Notes under the pieces: model-generated
Database searches by the model: none
Told to the model about the DNA's origin: nothing
What the model saw: only the letters and a program-made list of their open reading frames with translations
In this document: one piece after another, positions 9,312 through 18,064 of the stretch
How the letters are laid out: every line of letters starts with the position of its first letter
How positions within the stretch are numbered: position 1 is the stretch's first letter
From: Aliiroseovarius subalbicans
Lineage (GTDB): Bacteria; Pseudomonadota; Alphaproteobacteria; Rhodobacterales; Rhodobacteraceae
Length of the DNA: 64,000 nucleotides
Direction of reading: 5' to 3'
NCBI RefSeq assembly: GCF_022678625.1
Contig: NZ_JALBYQ010000001.1
Location: 248,001 to 312,000, forward strand
Position numbers and translations under genes: made by a program

Positions 9312-9967
9312 TCCGTCTGCACCACGCTCCCCAGGCGCGCTCGTTCCGCACCCTGTGGTTGCTTGAGGAAATGGGCCTGGATTTCGATGTCGAGGTGAAG
9401 GATTTCTTCTCGAAAACCATGCGTTCAGCCGAATACCTGGCCTTGTCCCCGGCGGGACGGGTGCCGGCGCTTGAAATCGACGGGCGGGTTTTGTTCGAAA
9501 GCGGCGCGATCACCGAGTACCTTGTGGAAACCCGGCCCGAGATCGGTCTGGGCCGCTTGCCTGCGCACGCGGAACGCCCCGAGTTTCTGGAATGGCTGCA
9601 TTTCGCCGAAACCATCGGCCAGCATCTGGCGGCTCTTACGCAGCAGCACATCGTCCTGCGCGAAGACTGGATGCGCTCCCCCACCGTAATGCGGTTGGAG
9701 GCCAAGCGGCTGGAAAAGGTGCTGGAGGTTGTCGAACGCGTGGTGTCCCAGCGCGACTACCTGCTGGAGAGCGGCTTCAGCGCTGTGGACACCAACATCG
9801 GCTACTCGGTGATGATTGCGCGCCATTTTGTACCGGTCGGGTTGCTGCCCGGCGTCGATGCTTACTTTGATCGTCTGGCGGCGCGTCCGGCGTTCCAGCG
9901 TGCGCTGGCACGCGATGGCGGCGCTGTGATTTACCCCCAGGATTTCTATGAGGCCCCTGATGTCTGA
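9308..9967 (+). CDS. Glutathione S-transferase family protein
   Basis: A 219-residue GST-like protein: an N-terminal thioredoxin-fold domain (about 1-80) with RSFRTLWLLEEMGLDF, the cis-Pro glutathione-site region GRVPALEIDG and ESGAITEYL, then an all-helical C-terminal domain ending near RDGGAVIYPQDFYEAPDV. The N-terminal catalytic residue is probably the Ser/Arg region after HAPQARSFRT, as in bacterial beta/theta-like GSTs. ATG overlaps the mccA stop by 4 bases and its own stop overlaps mvaB by 8, so it belongs to the operon. A role in detoxifying reactive enoyl-CoA intermediates such as methylcrotonyl-CoA is conceivable but only inferred from context. Confidence 0.85.
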   Translation: MIRLHHAPQARSFRTLWLLEEMGLDFDVEVKDFFSKTMRSAEYLALSPAGRVPALEIDGRVLFESGAITEYLVETRPEIGLGRLPAHAERPEFLEWLHFAETIGQHLAALTQQHIVLREDWMRSPTVMRLEAKRLEKVLEVVERVVSQRDYLLESGFSAVDTNIGYSVMIARHFVPVGLLPGVDAYFDRLAARPAFQRALARDGGAVIYPQDFYEAPDV

Positions 9968-10817
9968 GAGAGTGGAAATATTCGAAGTCGGCCCGCGCGA
10001 CGGGTTGCAGAATGAAAAACGCCAGATCCCGACGGCGGAAAAAGTGGCGCTGGTCGATCTGCTGTCTGGTGCTGGGTTCAAGCGCATCGAGGTGGCGAGT
10101 TTCGTCAGCCCGAAATGGGTGCCGCAAATGGCGGATTCAGCCGAAGTTCTGGCCGGGATCACCCGCGCGCCCGGCGTGTCCTATGCCGCGCTGACCCCGA
10201 ACCTGCGTGGGTTTGAAGGCGCTTTGGCGGCGAAGGCCGATGAGATTGCCATTTTCGGTTCGGCCAGCGAAGGATTCAGTCAGGCGAACATCAATTGTTC
10301 GATAAGTGAAAGTCTAGAGCGGTTTTTACCGGTTGCCGAGGCTGCAAAAGTCGCGAATTTGAAAGTGCGGGGATATATCTCCTGTGTCACGGACTGCCCC
10401 TATGATGGCGAAACGGCACCCGAGAAGGTGGCCGAAGTGGCCGAGAAGCTGATCGCGATGGGCTGTTATGAGATCAGCCTGGGCGACACGATCGGGCAGG
10501 GCACACCCGACAGCATTGCCCGGATGCTGGACGCGGTTCTGTCGGTCGCGGGACCGGACATGTTCGCGGGTCACTACCACGACACGGCAGGTCGTGCGTT
10601 GGCCAATATCGAAGTCTCGCTGGACAAGGGGCTGCGCGTTTTTGATGCGGCGGTGGGCGGGCTGGGCGGATGCCCTTATGCGCCGGGGGCTGCCGGGAAC
10701 GTGGCAACGGAACTGGTGCATGACGGCGCTACCGCGCTGGGCTATGACACCGGGCTGGACCGGGATGTGATTGAAAAGGCGTCGGAAATGGCGCGGCAGA
10801 TGCGGGTGGAACGTTAA
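9960..10817 (+). CDS. mvaB: Hydroxymethylglutaryl-CoA lyase
   Basis: A 285-residue TIM-barrel lyase that splits 3-hydroxy-3-methylglutaryl-CoA into acetyl-CoA and acetoacetate, the last step of leucine degradation. The N-terminal EVGPRDGLQNEK holds the metal-site Asp/Arg; the signature GLGGCPYAPGAAGN contains active-site Cys238. HYHDTAGRALANIE supplies the metal-binding histidines. ATG at 9960 is chosen because AGG at 9951 is properly spaced; an in-frame ATG at 9948 would add four residues. Overlaps the GST gene by 8 bases and is followed after 1 base by liuC. Confidence 0.95.
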   Translation: MSERVEIFEVGPRDGLQNEKRQIPTAEKVALVDLLSGAGFKRIEVASFVSPKWVPQMADSAEVLAGITRAPGVSYAALTPNLRGFEGALAAKADEIAIFGSASEGFSQANINCSISESLERFLPVAEAAKVANLKVRGYISCVTDCPYDGETAPEKVAEVAEKLIAMGCYEISLGDTIGQGTPDSIARMLDAVLSVAGPDMFAGHYHDTAGRALANIEVSLDKGLRVFDAAVGGLGGCPYAPGAAGNVATELVHDGATALGYDTGLDRDVIEKASEMARQMRVER

Positions 10818-10818
10818 G

Positions 10819-11601
10819 ATGTACGAGACGATTTCGATTGAGACCGACGCGCGCGGGGTTGCGACACTGACGCTGGACCGCGCCGAAAAACACAACGCCC
10901 TGTCGGCGCAGATGATCGATGAGCTGACACAGGCCGCCAAGACGCTGGGCACGGATGATGCGGTGCGCGTTGTGATCCTGACCGGGGCTGGCAAAAGCTT
11001 CTGCGCCGGGGGCGATCTGCGCTGGATGCAAGACCAGATGGCGGCGGATGCCGAAACGCGCTTTGTCGAGGCCAAGAAGCTGGCAATGATGCTTAACGCC
11101 TTGAATGAATTGCCGAAACCCCTGATCGGGCGGGTCCAGGGACAGGCTTTTGGCGGCGGCGTCGGCATGGCCAGCGTTTGCGACGTCGCGATCGGAGTTG
11201 AGACCGCGAAGTTCGGCCTGACCGAAACCCGGCTGGGCCTGATCCCGGCCACCATTGGGCCTTACGTGCTGGCGCGATTGGGCGAGGCGATGGCGCGGCG
11301 CGTGTTCATGTCGGCGCGCATTTTCGGTGCCGAAGAGGCGGTCACGCTGGGCCTTTTGGCCAAGGCCGTGCCCGCCGATGCCTTGGACGACGCCATTGAG
11401 GCCGAGGTCGTGCCTTACCTGACCTGCGCGCCCGGCGCGGTGGCCGAGGCAAAGCGGTTTACCCGCTGGTTGGGCATGCCGATCACGGAACAGGTGATCG
11501 ACCAGACCATCGCCGGCCTGGTGGATCGTTGGGAAAGCGCCGAGGCGCAGGACGGGATCGCGGCGTTCTTTGACAAACGCAAGCCGGACTGGGCCAACTG
11601 A
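10819..11601 (+). CDS. liuC: Methylglutaconyl-CoA hydratase (enoyl-CoA hydratase family)
   Basis: A 260-residue crotonase-fold hydratase expected to add water to 3-methylglutaconyl-CoA to give HMG-CoA. Seen: TLDRAEKHNALSAQMIDEL, the oxyanion-hole segment GAGKSFCAGGDLRWM and the second hole/catalytic region GQAFGGGVGMASVCDVAIG followed by FGLTETRLGLIPATIGPYV with the catalytic Glu. Crotonase substrate cannot be read from motifs; the operon makes methylglutaconyl-CoA most likely. The GTG/ATG choice is simple: ATG at 10819 starts 1 base after the mvaB stop. It is the last gene before the terminator. Confidence 0.9.
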   Translation: MYETISIETDARGVATLTLDRAEKHNALSAQMIDELTQAAKTLGTDDAVRVVILTGAGKSFCAGGDLRWMQDQMAADAETRFVEAKKLAMMLNALNELPKPLIGRVQGQAFGGGVGMASVCDVAIGVETAKFGLTETRLGLIPATIGPYVLARLGEAMARRVFMSARIFGAEEAVTLGLLAKAVPADALDDAIEAEVVPYLTCAPGAVAEAKRFTRWLGMPITEQVIDQTIAGLVDRWESAEAQDGIAAFFDKRKPDWAN

Positions 11602-11632
11602 ACCCGAACCATGTGAGTCTTTCCCGGTTTTC

Positions 11633-11671
11633 AACCCTCGGTGCGCAAATCGCCGGGGGTTTTCGGTTTTT
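11633..11671 (+). terminator. Rho-independent terminator of the leucine-degradation operon
   Basis: Nine-base stem AACCCTCGG / CCGGGGGTT (11633-11641 with 11653-11661, one G-U pair), 11-base loop, then TTTCGGTTTTT. It lies 31 bases after the liuC stop and well before nuoA, so it separates the two operons. Confidence 0.75.
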
Positions 11672-11730
11672 CCTGCAAAAAAACCTTGTCCGTGGCGCAA
11701 GGTGAAACAGGGGCGAAAGCGTACAAAAAT

Positions 11731-11751
11731 CATTGTAAACAATGGTATACC
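11731..11751. promoter_or_regulatory. Palindromes upstream of the nuo operon (first site)
   Basis: CATTGT-AA-ACAATG (11731-11744) is a perfect inverted repeat and is followed directly, sharing one base, by the 8-base palindrome GGTATACC (11744-11751). The stretch is A/T-rich against the surrounding GC-rich DNA and lies about 140-160 bases before nuoA. It could be an operator or part of the nuo promoter region; no regulator is identified. Confidence 0.4.
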
Positions 11752-11777
11752 GACAGGGGAAGTGGCTTGTTATCGCT

Positions 11778-11793
11778 AGACATTCCAATGTCT
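11778..11793. promoter_or_regulatory. Palindrome upstream of the nuo operon (second site)
   Basis: AGACATT-CC-AATGTCT is a perfect 16-base inverted repeat with 7-base arms, 96 bases before the nuoA start and 33 bases after the first palindrome. The 288 bases between liuC and nuoA otherwise hold the liu terminator, a small GC hairpin at 11821-11833 and the nuoA ribosome site; no gene is seen there. Confidence 0.45.
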
Positions 11794-11889
11794 GAATGCG
11801 TTGCCGCGTCGGTTGACCCTGCCGCGGTGCGGCGGTAAACCCCGAAGAGCTAACGACATGCGGCACGCACCGCATAAAAGGAGCCACAC

Positions 11890-12255
11890 GTGGAAGACCT
11901 GCTTCGGGAATACCTCCCCATCATCATTTTCCTTGGACTGGCCGTGGTACTTGGCCTTGTCTTCATCATTGCCGCCGTCATCCTGGCCGTACGCAACCCG
12001 GACCCCGAAAAACTCAGCGCTTATGAATGCGGTTTCAACGCGTTTGACGATGCGCGGATGAAGTTCGATGTCAGGTTCTACCTGGTGTCGATCCTGTTCA
12101 TCATTTTCGATCTGGAGATCGCTTTCCTGTTTCCCTGGGCCGTGGCCTTCAAGGATGTGGGCATGGTCGGCTTCTGGTCGATGATGGTGTTCCTGGCGGT
12201 GCTGACGATTGGCTTTGCCTATGAATGGAAGAAGGGGGCTCTGGAATGGGAGTGA
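11890..12255 (+). CDS. nuoA: NADH-quinone oxidoreductase subunit A
   Basis: A 121-residue membrane subunit of complex I with three predicted helices: about 8-33 ([20 protein letters not shown]), 63-83 and 90-112. The loop after helix 1, [20 protein letters not shown], is the hallmark of NuoA/ND3 and contains the conserved Cys of the quinone-tunnel loop. The start is GTG at 11890 behind AAAAGGAGC. First gene of the nuo operon; the stop overlaps the start region of nuoB. Length equals other alphaproteobacterial NuoA proteins. Confidence 0.96.
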   Translation: MEDLLREYLPIIIFLGLAVVLGLVFIIAAVILAVRNPDPEKLSAYECGFNAFDDARMKFDVRFYLVSILFIIFDLEIAFLFPWAVAFKDVGMVGFWSMMVFLAVLTIGFAYEWKKGALEWE

Positions 12256-12779
12256 TGACCGGAGCCAACACTGCAGGCGGTGATCGCGAAGTCGCGACGC
12301 GGCAGTTGAACGATCAGCTGGCCGACAAGGGCTTTTTGCTGACCACCACCGACGACATCATCAACTGGGCACGCACCGGCTCGCTGCACTGGATGACCTT
12401 CGGTCTGGCCTGCTGCGCGGTCGAAATGATGCATTCTTCGATGCCGCGCTATGACCTTGAGCGTTATGGCACCGCGCCGCGCGCCTCTCCGCGTCAGTCC
12501 GACCTGATGATCGTCGCGGGCACCCTGACCAACAAGATGGCCCCGGCCCTGCGCAAGGTCTATGACCAGATGCCCGAGCCGCGTTACGTAATCTCGATGG
12601 GCAGCTGCGCCAATGGTGGTGGGTATTACCATTATTCCTATTCGGTGGTGCGTGGTTGTGACCGCATCGTGCCGGTGGACGTCTATGTTCCCGGCTGCCC
12701 GCCCAGTGCCGAGGCGCTGGTTTATGGCATCCTGCAGCTGCAACGCAAAATCCGCCGCACCGGCACGGTCGTGAGGTAA
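12246..12779 (+). CDS. nuoB: NADH-quinone oxidoreductase subunit B
   Basis: A 177-residue peripheral-arm subunit that holds cluster N2, the last Fe-S centre before quinone. The four cysteine ligands are seen in [20 protein letters not shown] and [11 protein letters not shown]. The N-terminal [20 protein letters not shown] and the quinone-site region PRYDLERYG are well conserved. Two in-frame starts exist: ATG at 12246, overlapping nuoA by 10 bases, and ATG at 12255, overlapping by 1; I chose the longer, but the shorter (174 residues) is nearly as likely. Confidence 0.96.
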   Translation: MGVMTGANTAGGDREVATRQLNDQLADKGFLLTTTDDIINWARTGSLHWMTFGLACCAVEMMHSSMPRYDLERYGTAPRASPRQSDLMIVAGTLTNKMAPALRKVYDQMPEPRYVISMGSCANGGGYYHYSYSVVRGCDRIVPVDVYVPGCPPSAEALVYGILQLQRKIRRTGTVVR

Positions 12780-12783
12780 GCAC

Positions 12784-13392
12784 ATGTCTGAAGCCCTGAA
12801 CGAACTTGGCGCGCTGATCGAAGCGAAACGTCCCGATTGCGTATCGTCCTGGGAGGTCGCCTTTGGCGAACTGACCGTGGTCGCCCCGCTGGCCGCGCTG
12901 CCCGCCTTCATCGAGTTTCTGAAAACCGACCGGTCCTGCCGGTTCTCGTCGCTGGTGGATATCACAGCGGTTGATTACCCGACGCGTGAGGCACGGTTCG
13001 ACGTGGTCTATCACTTCCTGTCGATGTACCAGAACCACCGCATTCGGGTGAAGATCGAGGTTCGCGAAGATGACTTGGTGCCGTCGATCACCGAGGTGCA
13101 CCCGTCGGCCAACTGGTTCGAGCGCGAAGTGTTCGACATGTTCGGCATCCTGTTCTCGGGCCACCCGGACCTGCGCCGGATTCTGACCGACTATGGCTTC
13201 CGCGGCCATCCGCTGCGCAAGGATTTCCCGACCACGGGCTATACCGAAGTGCGTTATGACGAGGTCGAAAAGCGCGTGGTTTACGAACCCGTCAGCCTGA
13301 CCCAGGAATACCGGCAATTCGACTTCATGTCGCCGTGGGAAGGGGCCGAATACATCCTTCCGGGCGACGAGAAAACGCAAGAGGCGAAATGA
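12784..13392 (+). CDS. nuoC: NADH-quinone oxidoreductase subunit C
   Basis: A 202-residue 30-kDa peripheral-arm subunit. The C-terminal half has the family signature in three pieces: [39 protein letters not shown] and the following tail. It packs against NuoD and has no cofactor. Separate nuoC and nuoD genes (not fused as in enterobacteria) fit Alphaproteobacteria. Four bases separate it from nuoB, and its stop overlaps nuoD (ATGA). Confidence 0.96.
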   Translation: MSEALNELGALIEAKRPDCVSSWEVAFGELTVVAPLAALPAFIEFLKTDRSCRFSSLVDITAVDYPTREARFDVVYHFLSMYQNHRIRVKIEVREDDLVPSITEVHPSANWFEREVFDMFGILFSGHPDLRRILTDYGFRGHPLRKDFPTTGYTEVRYDEVEKRVVYEPVSLTQEYRQFDFMSPWEGAEYILPGDEKTQEAK

Positions 13393-14606
13393 TGGACGGT
13401 GATTTCAACGACGCACTGACCGGCGAACAGCAGATTCGCAATTTCAACATTAACTTCGGGCCGCAGCACCCGGCGGCACACGGCGTGCTGCGCATGGTGT
13501 TGGAGCTGGACGGCGAGATCGTCGAGCGCGCCGACCCGCATATTGGCCTGCTGCACCGTGGCACCGAAAAGCTGATGGAAAGCCGCACCTATCTGCAGAA
13601 CCTGCCGTATTTCGACCGTCTGGACTACGTCGCGCCGATGAACCAGGAACACGCCTGGTGCCTGGCGATCGAAAAGCTGACCGGGGTCGCTGTACCGCGC
13701 CGTGGCAGCCTGATCCGCGTGCTATATTCCGAGCTTGGCCGGATCATGAACCATGTGTTCAACGTGACCACGCAGGCGATGGACGTTGGCGCGCTGACGC
13801 CGCCGCTGTGGGGTCTGGAAGCCCGTGAAAACCTGATGATCTTCTATGAACGGGCCTGCGGTGCACGGATGCACGCGGCTTATTTCCGCCCCGGTGGCGT
13901 GCACCAGGACCTGCCGCCCGAGTTGATCGACGACATCGAGACCTGGGCCAAGGATTTCCCGAATGTGCTGGCCGACATCGATGGGCTGCTGACCGAAAAC
14001 CGCATTTTCAAACAGCGTAATGCCGACATCGGCATCATCACGGAAGATGACATTCTGAACTTTGGCTATTCCGGCATCATGGCCCGTGGTTCGGGTCTGG
14101 CCTGGGACCTGCGCCGTGCGCAGCCCTATGAATGCTATGACGAATTTGAATTCCAGGTGCCCGTGGGCAAGAACGGTGATTGCTATGACCGGTATCTGTG
14201 CCGGATGGAAGAGATGCGCCAGTCGCTGTCGATCATCCACCAGTGCATCGCCAAGCTGCGCGCGCCCGAAGGGCAGGGGGACGTTCTGGCCCGTGGCAAG
14301 CTGACTCCGCCCAAGCGCGCGGACATGAAGACGAACATGGAAAGCCTGATCCACCACTTCAAGCTTTATACCGAAGGGTTCCACGTGCCGGCCGGCGAAG
14401 TCTATGCGGCCGTTGAGGCGCCGAAGGGCGAGTTTGGCGTGTATCTGGTGTCGGATGGGTCGAACAAACCTTACCGCGTCAAGATCCGCCCGCCGGGGTA
14501 TCTGCACCTGCAATCCATGGATCACGTCGCCCGCGGCCACCAGCTGGCCGACGTTGCCGCGCTTGTCGGCACGATGGACATCGTTTTTGGGGAGATCGAC
14601 CGCTAA
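13389..14606 (+). CDS. nuoD: NADH-quinone oxidoreductase subunit D
   Basis: A 405-residue 49-kDa subunit forming, with NuoB, the quinone pocket. [14 protein letters not shown] near the N-terminus contains the quinone-site histidines; [20 protein letters not shown] and the C-terminal [20 protein letters not shown] are conserved; the C-terminus ends in the family's EIDR. Two adjacent ATG codons (13389 and 13392) are possible starts; the first overlaps nuoC by 4 bases. The longer frame from 13335 is not used. Confidence 0.96.
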   Translation: MMDGDFNDALTGEQQIRNFNINFGPQHPAAHGVLRMVLELDGEIVERADPHIGLLHRGTEKLMESRTYLQNLPYFDRLDYVAPMNQEHAWCLAIEKLTGVAVPRRGSLIRVLYSELGRIMNHVFNVTTQAMDVGALTPPLWGLEARENLMIFYERACGARMHAAYFRPGGVHQDLPPELIDDIETWAKDFPNVLADIDGLLTENRIFKQRNADIGIITEDDILNFGYSGIMARGSGLAWDLRRAQPYECYDEFEFQVPVGKNGDCYDRYLCRMEEMRQSLSIIHQCIAKLRAPEGQGDVLARGKLTPPKRADMKTNMESLIHHFKLYTEGFHVPAGEVYAAVEAPKGEFGVYLVSDGSNKPYRVKIRPPGYLHLQSMDHVARGHQLADVAALVGTMDIVFGEIDR

Positions 14607-15694
14607 TGCTCCGCCGTCTGCATTCCGAACAACCTGACAGTTTCGCATTCACCCCGGCCAACCAGGCCTGGGCCGAAGGTCAGATCACCAAATACCCCGA
14701 AGGCCGCCAGGCATCGGCGGTCATCCCGCTTTTGTGGCGCGCCCAGGAGCAGGAAGGCTGGCTGACCCGCCCGGCGATCGAAGGCGTTGCCGACATGCTG
14801 GGCATGGCCCACATCCGGGCGCTGGAAGTGGCCTCGTTCTACTTCATGTTCCAGCTGCAACCAGTTGGGTCCGTTGCGCATATCCAGATCTGCGGCACCA
14901 CGTCATGCATGATCTGCGGCGCCGAAAGCCTGATCGAAGTGTGCCGCGAGAAGATCGCCGACACGCCCCACACATTGTCCGCCGATGGTAAGTTCAGCTG
15001 GGAAGAGGTCGAGTGCCTGGGCGCCTGCACCAACGCCCCGATGGCGCAGATCGGTAAGGATTATTACGAAGATCTGACCGCCGAAGGCTTTGCCAAGCTT
15101 CTGGACGATCTGGCCGCCGGCAAGGTGCCGACACCGGGCCCGCAGAACGGCCGCTATGCCTCCGAGCCGCTGTCTGGCCTGACGTCGCTGACCGACTACG
15201 AAAGCGGCAAGACGCAGTATAACGCAAGCGCGCAGCTGGCGACGGATATCGGCGACACGGTGAAGCGGATCGACGGCACCGAAGTGCCGCTTCTGACCCC
15301 GTGGTTGGGCAAGACGGGCAAGGCGGTGAAATCCGCTGCGAAGGAACCTGCCGCGAAGAAGGCTAAGGCGCCGAAACCTGCGAAAGCCGTGGCCGACGCG
15401 CCGACCGGCGCCGCAAAAAAGCCCCGCACGCTCAAGGGACCGCGCAAGGCCGGGGCCGATGATCTGAAACAGCTCAAGGGCGTTGGTCCGAAGCTTGAAC
15501 AGACGCTGAACGAGCTGGGCTTTTACCATTTCGACCAGGTCGCCAAATGGACGGCGGACGAGATTTCCTGGGTTGATGACAACCTGAAATTCAAGGGTCG
15601 GATCGAACGGGACGGCTGGGTTGACCAGGCCAAGACCTTGGCCGCTGGCGGCGAGACCGCGTTCTCGAAGAAAATGAAGAAAGGCGACGTCTGA
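14606..15694 (+). CDS. nuoE: NADH-quinone oxidoreductase subunit E with C-terminal helix-hairpin-helix extension
   Basis: A 362-residue protein, against about 170-240 for ordinary NuoE. Residues 1-170 are the 24-kDa thioredoxin-like subunit; cluster N1a ligands are C96, C101, C137 and C141 (CGTTSC and CLGAC). Residues about 170-230 are a linker, 230-280 an Ala/Lys/Pro-rich low-complexity stretch, and about 283-350 a helix-hairpin-helix domain beginning [20 protein letters not shown]. The next gene encodes a near copy of this last domain. Such domains (COG3743-like) recur in Rhodobacterales; their job in complex I is unknown. Start ATG overlaps the nuoD stop by 1 base. Confidence 0.93.
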   Translation: MLRRLHSEQPDSFAFTPANQAWAEGQITKYPEGRQASAVIPLLWRAQEQEGWLTRPAIEGVADMLGMAHIRALEVASFYFMFQLQPVGSVAHIQICGTTSCMICGAESLIEVCREKIADTPHTLSADGKFSWEEVECLGACTNAPMAQIGKDYYEDLTAEGFAKLLDDLAAGKVPTPGPQNGRYASEPLSGLTSLTDYESGKTQYNASAQLATDIGDTVKRIDGTEVPLLTPWLGKTGKAVKSAAKEPAAKKAKAPKPAKAVADAPTGAAKKPRTLKGPRKAGADDLKQLKGVGPKLEQTLNELGFYHFDQVAKWTADEISWVDDNLKFKGRIERDGWVDQAKTLAAGGETAFSKKMKKGDV

Positions 15695-15743
15695 TACGGA
15701 CAGCTGAATGATGAGTGTGCATGCGGATCATATCACCAAACGA

Positions 15744-15758
15744 GCGGCGCAAAGCCGC
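15744..15758 (+). other. Small hairpin between nuoE and the next gene
   Basis: GCGGC-GCAAA-GCCGC, a perfect 5-base stem inside the 117-base gap after nuoE, one of the larger gaps in the operon. There is no T-run, so it is not a standard terminator; it may stabilise a processed 3' end or mean nothing. Confidence 0.3.
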
Positions 15759-15811
15759 CATTCCACATGCGTGTGTGCAATCGACCATGACATCAACAGG
15801 GAGTGGGACGA

Positions 15812-16516
15812 ATGAGTGAGACGAACCAAGGAATCTTTTCCTGCAAAGGCGTTTGCTGGATCACCGGTGCGTTGCTGGGGCTTGCGGCGTTCCTGCTGCT
15901 GAACAAAATGATGATGTGGCTTCTGGCCTTGGTGCTGGGCATCGTCGTTCTGGTGGTTGCCGCGATGACCCTGCGCAACCTGTTCTGTGGCGAAGTCGAA
16001 GCGGCGCAAATGTCGATGGCGACAAGCACTGCGGACGCCCCGAAATCCGCCAGCCCTGCAGCGGCAACCGAGACCGCCAAGACACAGATCGCTGCCACGC
16101 AAGCGGATGGCGCGGCAGACAAGCCGGCGGCTGAGCCGAAGGCGAAAGCAAAACCGGCCGCGAAGGCCGCCAAGCCAGCGGCGAAATCGGCCAAACCTGC
16201 CGCAAAAGCAGCTGCGAAGCCCGCGGCAAAAGCCGCTGCCAAACCCAAGCGCGCGCCGGTTGCCAAGGACGGCAAACCCGAGACGCTGAGCGCGGCACGC
16301 AGCGGGGGCGCTGACGATCTGAAGCAGTTGAAGGGCGTCGGCCCTGGGCTGGAGAAGACGTTGAATGAACTGGGGTTCTATCACTTCGACCAGATCGCCG
16401 GATGGCGCAAAAAAGAGGTCGAATGGGTGGACAGCCGGCTGAAGTTCAAGGGGCGCATCGAACGCGACGAATGGATCAAGCAGGCAAAAGCGCTGGCCAA
16501 GACGGGCAAGGCGTAA
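15812..16516 (+). CDS. Membrane protein with C-terminal helix-hairpin-helix domain (NuoE-tail paralogue)
   Basis: A 234-residue protein of three parts: two membrane segments (about 17-33, ITGALLGLAAFLLL, and 36-55, MWLLALVLGIVVLVVA), a long Ala/Lys/Pro-rich linker (about 70-165) and a helix-hairpin-helix domain (about 166-230). The last domain begins [20 protein letters not shown] and, counting by eye, matches the NuoE C-terminus at about three quarters of positions, far above anything else in the operon. This implies duplication of the module. Its role is unknown; a membrane tether or assembly factor for complex I is a guess from context. ATG at 15812 is preferred to GTG at 15803 because GGGAG precedes it. 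Confidence 0.85.
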   Translation: MSETNQGIFSCKGVCWITGALLGLAAFLLLNKMMMWLLALVLGIVVLVVAAMTLRNLFCGEVEAAQMSMATSTADAPKSASPAAATETAKTQIAATQADGAADKPAAEPKAKAKPAAKAAKPAAKSAKPAAKAAAKPAAKAAAKPKRAPVAKDGKPETLSAARSGGADDLKQLKGVGPGLEKTLNELGFYHFDQIAGWRKKEVEWVDSRLKFKGRIERDEWIKQAKALAKTGKA

Positions 16517-16519
16517 GGA

Positions 16520-16753
16520 ATGAGTGAGATGAGCATCGACCCACGGGAAGCACACGCACGACAGGGAAAGGTGGCCGGTCTGGTCATCGCCTTCACAGGC
16601 GCGTTGTGGGTGGGTGCGAGCTGGGTCGGGGCGCAGTATGGCTGGTCCAACCGCACGATGGCCTTGTTTGACCTGTTGGCCCTGGCGGGGTTCGCCTGGG
16701 CTTTGGTCGCAACATACCGGATCTGGCGTGCGCGCCAGGATGACGAAGGATAA
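16520..16753 (+). CDS. DUF5337-like small membrane protein
   Basis: A 77-residue protein with two predicted membrane helices (about 17-38, [20 protein letters not shown], and 45-64, [20 protein letters not shown]) and charged ends. It resembles the DUF5337 family, which I recall as restricted to Rhodobacterales and placed in nuo operons; this is from memory and moderately sure. It follows the helix-hairpin-helix gene by 3 bases and precedes nuoF by 5, so it is firmly in the operon. A supernumerary or assembly role for complex I is inferred from position only. Confidence 0.75.
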   Translation: MSEMSIDPREAHARQGKVAGLVIAFTGALWVGASWVGAQYGWSNRTMALFDLLALAGFAWALVATYRIWRARQDDEG

Positions 16754-16758
16754 ATCGA

Positions 16759-18054
16759 ATGCTGCAAGATCAGGATCGGATCTTCACAAACCTTTACGGC
16801 ATGCACGACCGCTCTCTTGCGGGCGCCAAGGCGCGCGGCCATTGGGATGGCACAGCGGGCATCATCAAGAAGGGTCGTGACTGGATCATCGACCAGATGA
16901 AAGCTTCGGGTCTGCGCGGTCGTGGCGGTGCGGGATTCCCGACCGGTCTGAAATGGTCCTTCATGCCGAAGGAAAGCGACGGGCGTCCGGCCTATCTGGT
17001 CATCAATGCGGACGAAAGCGAACCCGGCACCTGCAAGGACCGCGAGATCATGCGCCATGATCCGCATACGCTGATCGAAGGCGCGCTGATTGCGTCCTTC
17101 GCGATGAATGCGCATGCCTGCTACATCTACATTCGCGGCGAATACATCCGCGAGCGCGAGGCGCTGCAGGCCGCGATCGACGAATGCTATGACAATGGCA
17201 TGCTGGGCAAGAACGCGGCGAAATCCGGCTGGGATTTCGACCTGTATCTGCACCACGGCGCCGGCGCCTATATTTGCGGTGAAGAAACCGCGCTTCTGGA
17301 AAGCCTTGAGGGCAAGAAGGGCATGCCGCGGATGAAGCCGCCGTTCCCGGCGGGGGCGGGCCTGTATGGCTGCCCGACCACGGTGAACAACGTGGAATCG
17401 ATTGCCGTTGTGCCCACCATCCTGCGCCGCGGCCCGGAATGGTTCGCGGGCTTTGGCCGTCCGAACAACGCGGGCACGAAAATCTTCGGCATCTCGGGTC
17501 ACGTGAACGACCCCTGCGTCGTCGAAGAGGCGATGTCGATTTCGTTCGAAGAGCTGATCGACAAGCATTGCGGCGGCATTCGCGGCGGTTGGGACAACCT
17601 GAAGGCTGTCATTCCCGGTGGCTCCTCCGTGCCGTGTGTGCGCGGTGAAAACATGCGCGACGCGGTGATGGATTTCGACGCGCTGCGCGATGTGGGCTCG
17701 TCGCTTGGCACCGCGGCGGTGATCGTGATGGACAACGACACCGATATCATCAAGGCGATCTGGCGGCTGTCGAAGTTCTACAAGCATGAAAGCTGCGGCC
17801 AGTGCACGCCGTGTCGCGAAGGCACCGGCTGGATGATGCGCGTGATGGATCGCCTGGTCAAAGGCGAGGCCGAGATCGAAGAGATCGACATGCTGTTTGA
17901 CGTGACCAAACAGGTCGAAGGCCACACGATCTGCGCCCTGGGCGACGCGTCGGCCTGGCCCATCCAGGGTCTGATCAAGAACTTCCGCGAGGAGATCGAA
18001 GACCGGATCAAAGCGCAGAAATCGGGCCGTATGGGCGCGATGGCGGCGGAGTAA
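16759..18054 (+). CDS. nuoF: NADH-quinone oxidoreductase subunit F
   Basis: A 431-residue 51-kDa subunit that oxidises NADH with FMN and passes electrons to cluster N3. Seen: the NADH/FMN glycine-rich loop [19 protein letters not shown] (about 52-70), the FMN region [19 protein letters not shown], and the N3 ligands in [16 protein letters not shown] plus the Cys in GHTICALGD. Length matches the family. It is preceded by DUF5337 (5-base gap) and followed by the possible leader frame at 18065. Confidence 0.97.
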   Translation: MLQDQDRIFTNLYGMHDRSLAGAKARGHWDGTAGIIKKGRDWIIDQMKASGLRGRGGAGFPTGLKWSFMPKESDGRPAYLVINADESEPGTCKDREIMRHDPHTLIEGALIASFAMNAHACYIYIRGEYIREREALQAAIDECYDNGMLGKNAAKSGWDFDLYLHHGAGAYICGEETALLESLEGKKGMPRMKPPFPAGAGLYGCPTTVNNVESIAVVPTILRRGPEWFAGFGRPNNAGTKIFGISGHVNDPCVVEEAMSISFEELIDKHCGGIRGGWDNLKAVIPGGSSVPCVRGENMRDAVMDFDALRDVGSSLGTAAVIVMDNDTDIIKAIWRLSKFYKHESCGQCTPCREGTGWMMRVMDRLVKGEAEIEEIDMLFDVTKQVEGHTICALGDASAWPIQGLIKNFREEIEDRIKAQKSGRMGAMAAE

Positions 18055-18064
18055 GAGAAGGATC

